Of a DNA stretch of 64,000 bases, positions 59,104-64,000 are shown in pieces. The position numbers were made by a program, and so were the translations under genes. A model generated the notes under the pieces. It was not told where the DNA came from, did no database searches, and saw only the letters and a program-made list of their open reading frames with translations. Every line of letters begins with the position of its first letter. Positions within the stretch are counted from its first letter, which is position 1. The DNA is from Leadbetterella sp964423865 (lineage in GTDB: Bacteria > Bacteroidota > Bacteroidia > Cytophagales > Spirosomataceae), in contig CAYRGN010000010.1 of assembly GCA_964423865.1 (NCBI GenBank), positions 1 through 64,000 of the forward strand, written 5' to 3'.

Positions 59104-60684
59104 TTAATGCATCATATCGTTGAGGTCGACCTTTTCTTTGTGTTTTTTTTGCTTTACGAAAAGTACAAAGGGTACGCAGGCAAGAAAGAGTAAACCCAGG
59201 TAGAGAAAAACATCCATATAGGAAAGTACCGTAGCCTGTTTCATTACGGAATACTTCAGTGACTGGTAGGCAGAGCTCAGCGCAATATCAGGTGTCATGC
59301 CTTTGGCCAGGAAACCATTTTTGATAGCTGCAATACGCTGTTGTACATCAGGATCAGACGTGCTGAGGTGTTCTGACAAGTAGGCAGAGTGCTTTACCGT
59401 TTGGTTAGAAATAAAAGTACTGATTATGGCAATACCGAATGAGCCACCCAGCTGGCGCATCATACCGGTAAAGGCGGCTCCTTCGCCGATTTCTTTACCT
59501 TTCAGGGTACTCAGTGAAAGCGAAGTGATCGGGATGAAGAGGAGGCCCAGACCGGCACCTCTGACCATAAGCAGCCAGAAGAAGTCGTCGCGGCCCGTAT
59601 CAGGCGTTAGCACTTTATAACCCCAGAAGCTATACACAAAAAACAGAATCAGACCTATGGCCACCAATACCTGCTGCCTGACCCCCTTTGATAATAACCG
59701 GGCTATAAAAGGCATCATTACCGCCGTGGTCAAAGCCGCCGGAATCATCAGCGCGCCCGATTGCAGCGCACTCCAGCCCAGGATACTCTGTGTATATAAA
59801 GGCACGATAAAGGTAGAACCGTACAGACCGAATCCGAGGATAAAAGACATCACCGTACCCACTCTCAGGTTCCCGTTTTTCAATACTTTTAACTCTACAA
59901 TCGGGTATTTGAATGTCAGCTCCCGCCAGAGAAACAGGATCAGTCCCACGATAGAAGTGATGGTCAAGGCTACGATGGTTCTGCTTTCGAACCAGTCTTC
60001 TTCGTGTCCTTTTTCCAGGATGAACTGTAGCGAGCCCACAAATGCTGCCAGCAGGAAAATCCCCGGCCAGTCTACATCGCGTACTTTTCTTTTTTCGGCA
60101 TATTTCGGACTCCTCACAAATTGAAGTGTAAGTAAAGTAGCTGCTATGCCTATGGGAATATTAATATAAAAAATATACGGCCAGCTGTAATTATCTACAA
60201 TATACCCCCCTAGTGGCGGCCCCAGGGTAGGGCCGATGATCACTCCAAGACCGTAAATGGCTTGTGCCATACTTCTCTTTTCTATAGGATAAGATTCTGT
60301 AATGATGGTTTGAGAGGTAACCAGAAGTGCTCCGCCGCCAATGCCCTGTAGAAATCGGAAGAAAACCAGCTCCCAGATGTTGGTGGCATTCCCGCAGAGA
60401 AAGGAGCAAATCGTAAACAGCACTACAGAGGCTGCATAATAATTTCTTCTTCCGAACTGCTGAGAGAGCCAGCTGGTCATGGGTACTATGATCACATTTC
60501 CGATGGCATAGGCAGTAATCACCCAGGCCACTTCCGACAGGGTGGCGCCCAGGTTGCCTTTCATTTCATTCAGGGCCACATTGACAATAGTGGAGTCAAC
60601 GATTTCCAGTAAAGCGCATAAAATGGTGGTAACGGTGATGATGATCCGTCGTGAGCCGTATTCTATTAAAGAATCCTGTTGCAT
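59104..60684 (-). CDS. DHA2 family MFS drug exporter (EmrB type)
   Basis: The 526-residue protein has 14 hydrophobic segments, as in the DHA2 family of proton antiporters. Motifs visible include LDSTIVNVAL-like EIVDSTIVNVALNEM in helix 1, WVITAYAIGNVIIVPMTSWL, and the motif C type GVIIGPTLGPPLGGYIVDNY. With the HlyD-type and TolC-type genes upstream it forms a tripartite pump that moves drugs or toxic lipophilic compounds across both membranes. It is the last gene of the unit that starts with tetR. Confidence 0.93.
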   Translation of the reverse strand: MQQDSLIEYGSRRIIITVTTILCALLEIVDSTIVNVALNEMKGNLGATLSEVAWVITAYAIGNVIIVPMTSWLSQQFGRRNYYAASVVLFTICSFLCGNATNIWELVFFRFLQGIGGGALLVTSQTIITESYPIEKRSMAQAIYGLGVIIGPTLGPPLGGYIVDNYSWPYIFYINIPIGIAATLLTLQFVRSPKYAEKRKVRDVDWPGIFLLAAFVGSLQFILEKGHEEDWFESRTIVALTITSIVGLILFLWRELTFKYPIVELKVLKNGNLRVGTVMSFILGFGLYGSTFIVPLYTQSILGWSALQSGALMIPAALTTAVMMPFIARLLSKGVRQQVLVAIGLILFFVYSFWGYKVLTPDTGRDDFFWLLMVRGAGLGLLFIPITSLSLSTLKGKEIGEGAAFTGMMRQLGGSFGIAIISTFISNQTVKHSAYLSEHLSTSDPDVQQRIAAIKNGFLAKGMTPDIALSSAYQSLKYSVMKQATVLSYMDVFLYLGLLFLACVPFVLFVKQKKHKEKVDLNDMMH

Positions 60685-60705
60685 ACTTCGTTCCGGTGAG
60701 GAATT

Positions 60706-61791
60706 TTACTGTAAAGAAACTTCGGCATGCACGTTCATTCCCGCTCTCAGTTTGGCGATGATTTCGCGGTCAGCATCGACGAAGTCGAGCCGTACGGGAA
60801 TCCTCTGAACCACTTTCACAAAGTTGCCGGTGGCATTATCGGGGGGCAGGAGGGAAAATGATGAACCGGTAGCGGGAGAGAAAGAAGTGATGCGGGCCTC
60901 AAATTTCCGGCCGGGGAAGGCGTCGATCTCAATTTCTGCCTTTTGCCCTTCCAGCATTTTGGAAAGCTGGGTTTCTTTGAAATTGGCTACCACCCATTTT
61001 TCATTGCTTCTTACCAGGCTGAAAAGCTGGGCACCTGCCTGAACAAACTGTCCGGTCTGTACGGGAACTTTCGATACAAAGCCATCTTCCGGGGCTACAA
61101 TCACCGTGTAAGAACGGTTCAGCAGCGCATTGGCGAGATCTGCTTCCCGCTGTTTTACTACAGCCCTGGCTACGTTGATCTGGGCAGAGCTGGCCACAGT
61201 CTGCGATTCCGCCGCCCCGGTTTGCTGAACCACCTGGCTTTTCTGCTCAATAAGTACTTGCAGTTGTTTCTCGGCTGATTCTTTTGCCGCCAGCGCCTGC
61301 TCATACTGTTGCTGGGTGATAGAGCGGTCTTTGAACAGGTTGGTATACCTTTTCAGGTCTTCCGAAGTTTTCCAGACATTTACCCGTGCCGCTTCAATCT
61401 GGGCATTAGCCGTAGAAACGGCCGCCTTTTGGGTGTTGACGTTTTTGGAAGTGGCAGTAGTGGCCGCCTGCGACGACGCCACATTGGTTAAGGCGGTTTC
61501 CAGGGCTGCCTGAGCCTGCTGAACCACAACCTGCTGGTCTCTGCTGTCCAGAATAACCAGGGTGTCTCCCTTGTGAACCGGCTGGTTGTCTTTTACACGC
61601 ACGATTTCCACGTAACCCGAAATCCGGGAAACTACAGGCGCCATGTGGGAAGCTATCTGTGCGTCATCGGTAGCTTCGTGTTTTGACCGGTGATCGAAAA
61701 TATGATAGCCATAGGCGGCTCCTCCCAATGCGAGGACAACAAGGATTATGGGAAAGAGTACGGAGCCTCTCTTTTTGGGTTGATTTTCCAT
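60706..61791 (-). CDS. HlyD/EmrA family membrane fusion protein
   Basis: The 361-residue periplasmic adaptor has one N-terminal membrane helix (about residues 12-28), then a biotinyl-lipoyl-like half (RISGYVEIVRVKDNQPVHKG), a long coiled-coil hairpin (about 85-215, rich in Ala and Gln) and the second half (VIVAPEDGFVSKVPVQTGQF). It joins the MFS pump to the TolC-type channel. The spacing of 21 bp to the MFS gene and 15 bp from the TolC-type gene indicate one operon. Confidence 0.95.
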   Translation of the reverse strand: MENQPKKRGSVLFPIILVVLALGGAAYGYHIFDHRSKHEATDDAQIASHMAPVVSRISGYVEIVRVKDNQPVHKGDTLVILDSRDQQVVVQQAQAALETALTNVASSQAATTATSKNVNTQKAAVSTANAQIEAARVNVWKTSEDLKRYTNLFKDRSITQQQYEQALAAKESAEKQLQVLIEQKSQVVQQTGAAESQTVASSAQINVARAVVKQREADLANALLNRSYTVIVAPEDGFVSKVPVQTGQFVQAGAQLFSLVRSNEKWVVANFKETQLSKMLEGQKAEIEIDAFPGRKFEARITSFSPATGSSFSLLPPDNATGNFVKVVQRIPVRLDFVDADREIIAKLRAGMNVHAEVSLQ

Positions 61792-61806
61792 TGATTTTTA
61801 TCGATT

Positions 61807-63105
61807 TTAAAATGTTCCTGTAGTCTGAAGTAATTTTTTGTAAGCCAGGGCGGCATCGGCCCGGGCATTGAGTACACTGATTCGTGCGGCTATACGTGCC
61901 GCATCGGCATCCAGAAGTTCGGTCATGGTGGCTAAGCCGTTATGGTATTTGTTAAAGGTAATCCGGTAGTTTTCATAGGCCTGATCCACCATATTCTGCA
62001 ATACCTCCGTACGTTTCCGGGCCGTTTGGGTGGTGAGATAATCGCGATGGATATCCAGCCGGATCTGGTCGTTCAACAGATCATTGTCATTGGCGAGCTG
62101 CTTTTCTTTTGCCACCGACTGCATCAGTTTTGAATTTTTCTTCCATAGGTTATCCAGGCTGTATTGCACCCCCAGGCCGATATTGGCGGCGTTGACCACC
62201 GAGATCAGGTTAGGGATATCGGCCGCGATGTAGCCGCCGGTAAGTACCACGGTAGGCAGGGACTCGGCGCGGGCCGAGCGGGTGTTGATTTGTGCCGCCT
62301 GCCGGCTGTAATTCAGCGCCTGCAGATCTTTCCTGTTTTCCAGTGCCTGGTTCAGGAAATAGCCTGCGCCAGGCAGTTCCTGGGGAGCAGTGATATAGGC
62401 GGAATCCAGCATAAGCCGGGTGGTTTCCGGCAGGTCCAGCAGCAGGTTCATGTGGATGGTCGCAATTTCAAAGGTGTTTTGGGCATCCAGCATTTGTAAC
62501 TCAATGTGGGAGGTTTGCAGGCTGGCTTTCAGCCGGTCGTTCCGCGCCAGGATGGCATTATTCTCAAAATCGAGAAACTGCTGGTCGCGCTGCTGCGATG
62601 CTTTCAGGTTTTCCGTCAGTACGGTTAGCGCCTGTTCGGCCTTAAACAGGTTGTTGTAGGCGGCAGCTAGGGTATAGGCCACTCCGGCTTTATTGTTTTC
62701 CATGCTGAGCCGGGCGGCTTGCTCAAGATAGCGGGCCGACTCTACCGCATACCCTGTTTTACCACCGGTATAGAGGGGATAGGAAATGGAAACATTTGCC
62801 AGGAGGGCGGAGTTGGCTTTAGGGGTATTTCCAGCTTCGCTCTGTTCGCCCATCTTCATGTGGACTGTGGCGTTGGTGAGTGCCATGGCTGTACCCGAAA
62901 GTTTGAAATCAGGAAGCAGCCGGTTTCGTGCAGCTACATAATCGGCGGTGGCGGTTTCTATCCGGGCCTGGTCAGACCGGAGATTTTTTGACGCCTGGAG
63001 TCCGAGAGAAACGGCCTCTTCAAGGGTAAGGGTACGTGTCTCCTGGGCAGAGACCGACAATGGGAATCCGAGTAAAATAAAAACCAGACTAAACAGCTTG
63101 TTCAT
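61807..63105 (-). CDS. TolC family outer membrane efflux protein
   Basis: The protein of 432 residues has a signal peptide (LFSLVFILLGFPLSVSAQ) and the two repeated helical-barrel halves of TolC/OEP proteins (LTLEEAVSLGLQASKNLRSD in the first, and ALENRKDLQALNYSRQAAQI in the second). It forms the outer membrane channel of the pump. Either ATG 63111 or 63105 could start it; 63105 gives a basic MNKLF start. Both overlap the end of the tetR gene, showing tight coupling. Confidence 0.92.
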   Translation of the reverse strand: MNKLFSLVFILLGFPLSVSAQETRTLTLEEAVSLGLQASKNLRSDQARIETATADYVAARNRLLPDFKLSGTAMALTNATVHMKMGEQSEAGNTPKANSALLANVSISYPLYTGGKTGYAVESARYLEQAARLSMENNKAGVAYTLAAAYNNLFKAEQALTVLTENLKASQQRDQQFLDFENNAILARNDRLKASLQTSHIELQMLDAQNTFEIATIHMNLLLDLPETTRLMLDSAYITAPQELPGAGYFLNQALENRKDLQALNYSRQAAQINTRSARAESLPTVVLTGGYIAADIPNLISVVNAANIGLGVQYSLDNLWKKNSKLMQSVAKEKQLANDNDLLNDQIRLDIHRDYLTTQTARKRTEVLQNMVDQAYENYRITFNKYHNGLATMTELLDADAARIAARISVLNARADAALAYKKLLQTTGTF

Positions 63106-63706
63106 ATCCAAGTAAGTAGGTTAAAATGTTTTTAATGTGATCTTTGAGCTGCGTGATATATTCGGTATTGAAGTTGTCGTTGCCGCGATAGAATTCTTTG
63201 TAAATGGGCAGGGAGTTAATAGCGTTGAAGAGTGTACCCGACACCGTACTCTGCAGGAAAGCCGGATGAGGCCTTTTGGTGAAAATACCACTCTGACATC
63301 CTTCTTCAAGCACTCTTTCATACACCTGGAGAAACATCCTCTTGTTTTCTCGGAGATAGTCGAGGGTCTGTTCATTTTTCTGACTCAACAGTTCCCTTTG
63401 GAATATCTGGTGAAAGTCGCGGTGCTTTTGTATTTTCTCAATGTACTGCTCTATAATACACATCAGCTTTTCAAAGCTGTTATACTTCGTATTTTCCAGT
63501 AGCCGATAAGCATAATTCAGTCCTGCTTTCATCCTGTATTCAAAAATCTTTTCCAGCAGTTTTTCCTTGGAACCGAAGTAGTAGGATAACATGGAAATAT
63601 TAACCCCGGCTGCAGCGGCTATTTCCCGGGTGGAGGTTCCGTTGAATCCGTTTTGTGCAAAAAGCCTTTCTGCATGAAGCAATATGTTTTCTTCCTTTTC
63701 TGACAT
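63089..63706 (-). CDS. TetR family repressor of the efflux operon
   Basis: The 205-residue protein has an N-terminal TetR HTH (about residues 20-50): NGTSTREIAAAAGVNISMLS, followed by YYFGSKEKLLEKIFEY. The C-terminal domain, for ligand binding and dimerisation, is unlike others I know. It is the first gene of the efflux operon and its stop lies within the first codons of the TolC-type gene. A 16-bp palindrome upstream covers the -33 region, which suggests autorepression released by a pump substrate. Confidence 0.92.
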   Translation of the reverse strand: MSEKEENILLHAERLFAQNGFNGTSTREIAAAAGVNISMLSYYFGSKEKLLEKIFEYRMKAGLNYAYRLLENTKYNSFEKLMCIIEQYIEKIQKHRDFHQIFQRELLSQKNEQTLDYLRENKRMFLQVYERVLEEGCQSGIFTKRPHPAFLQSTVSGTLFNAINSLPIYKEFYRGNDNFNTEYITQLKDHIKNILTYLLGYEQAV

Positions 63707-63725
63707 GGTGACCGGTTTGACGATA

Positions 63726-63768
63726 CAAATTTAGAGAAGCACGAGGTGTATTAATCAATCGATTGATT
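63726..63768 (-). promoter_or_regulatory. Efflux operon promoter with palindromic operator
   Basis: On the minus strand, TAAATTTG (63733-63726) matches the -7 consensus and TTG at 63758-63756 lies 22 nt upstream. The perfect 16-bp palindrome AATCAATCGATTGATT (63753-63768) covers this TTG, the natural place for a TetR dimer to block RNA polymerase. The transcript would start near 63719, just ahead of the tetR ATG at 63706. Confidence 0.65.
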
Positions 63769-64000
63769 GATTTTCGAAGAAAGCGTAAAATTTCCTGAAA
63801 AAATGAAAAATTTTAATTACATAGTGAAAATCGTGGGATAACCGGTCAAATCTGTAATTGCATGCTGCGAACGAAATGCAGATATGTGCCTCTATTCTTC
63901 GTCGCAGACGGTGGTATATAGGCCTTCCTATAGATCTGATTTCGATATCCGGAAGGTACGCTCAGCTAGGATAAAGCAACCCGTATTGTTTGATAACCTC
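63769..64000. other. Intergenic region at the right edge
   Basis: Beyond the operator palindrome I see no ORF, tRNA or repeat. An AT-rich stretch at about 63780-63830 may hold a promoter for a gene outside the window. Confidence 0.5.

Overview
The window is a chromosomal segment of a member of the Bacteroidota, most likely of the order Cytophagales. The evidence is a GldF-type ABC permease, tandem DUF4199 proteins, an arginyl-transferase-like protein and S9/M1 peptidases of Bacteroidota type, promoter boxes of the form TTG-N19-22-TAnnTTTG, and a general lack of Shine-Dalgarno sequences except in front of rpsU. Base composition is close to balanced over most of the window. AT-richer patches lie at about 6.0-6.3 kb, 48.9-50.9 kb and 52.1-53.2 kb. 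A run of 100 N at 18137-18236 marks an assembly gap inside a dispersed repeat.

Layout. 0-4.5 kb (+): two DUF4199 membrane proteins, gldF, phzF, queA, ispD. 4.5-13 kb: pckA (-), a ceramidase-like protein, an FMN reductase, a zinc membrane peptidase, a small lipoprotein (-), a YeiH-type exporter, a polytopic membrane protein (-). 12.9-18 kb (+): rbfA, a LolC/E-type permease, an M1 aminopeptidase, a radical SAM/SPASM protein. 18-28.8 kb: the gap, recQ (-), kdsD-like isomerase, nadB, a PspC protein, an isolated nuoD (-), a hypothetical protein, cysE, a methyltransferase, gltX. 28.9-31.4 kb: an S9 dipeptidyl peptidase (-). 31.5-33.4 kb: an XRE regulator (-) divergent from a TnpB/Cas12f-like protein that has lost its nuclease residues and C-terminal zinc ribbon, followed by a structured, terminated intergenic RNA candidate. 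33.6-42.3 kb: PIF1-like helicase, arginyl-transferase-like protein, nuoA, nuoB, hemN (-), methyltransferase (-), aminopeptidase P (-), NTF2-like secreted protein. 42.8-45.9 kb (-): rmlA, rmlB, galE. 46-54.9 kb: SirB1-like protein, M1 peptidase (-), a CotH lipoprotein split by a 10-G tract, xerC/D-type recombinase (-), rpsU (-), Rpn nuclease (-), EamA transporter (-), tatD (-). 54.9-59 kb: GH109-like oxidoreductase, GNAT acetyltransferase, two TPM proteins and lemA (-). 59.1-63.7 kb (-): a TetR-TolC-HlyD-MFS tripartite efflux operon.

Most interesting region. The protein at 32143-33231 has the architecture of TnpB/Cas12f up to the RuvC-II region, but the expected catalytic Asp and Glu are replaced and the protein stops before the zinc ribbon and RuvC-III. 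Directly after its stop codon lie three closely packed hairpins and an intrinsic terminator, a layout expected for an omega/guide RNA. I infer a domesticated, nuclease-dead RNA-guided DNA-binding protein, probably a regulator, next to an XRE protein. No transposase TnpA, no transposon ends and no CRISPR array are visible.

Repeats. Two kinds of non-coding repeat recur. Heptamer arrays (period 7, unit sequence different at each site) often sit directly upstream of start codons. REP-like palindromes (core CCCTGAGCTTGTCGAAGGG and relatives) surround the gap, occur at 42.5 kb, and at 56.8-57.06 kb overwrite the end of an acetyltransferase gene.
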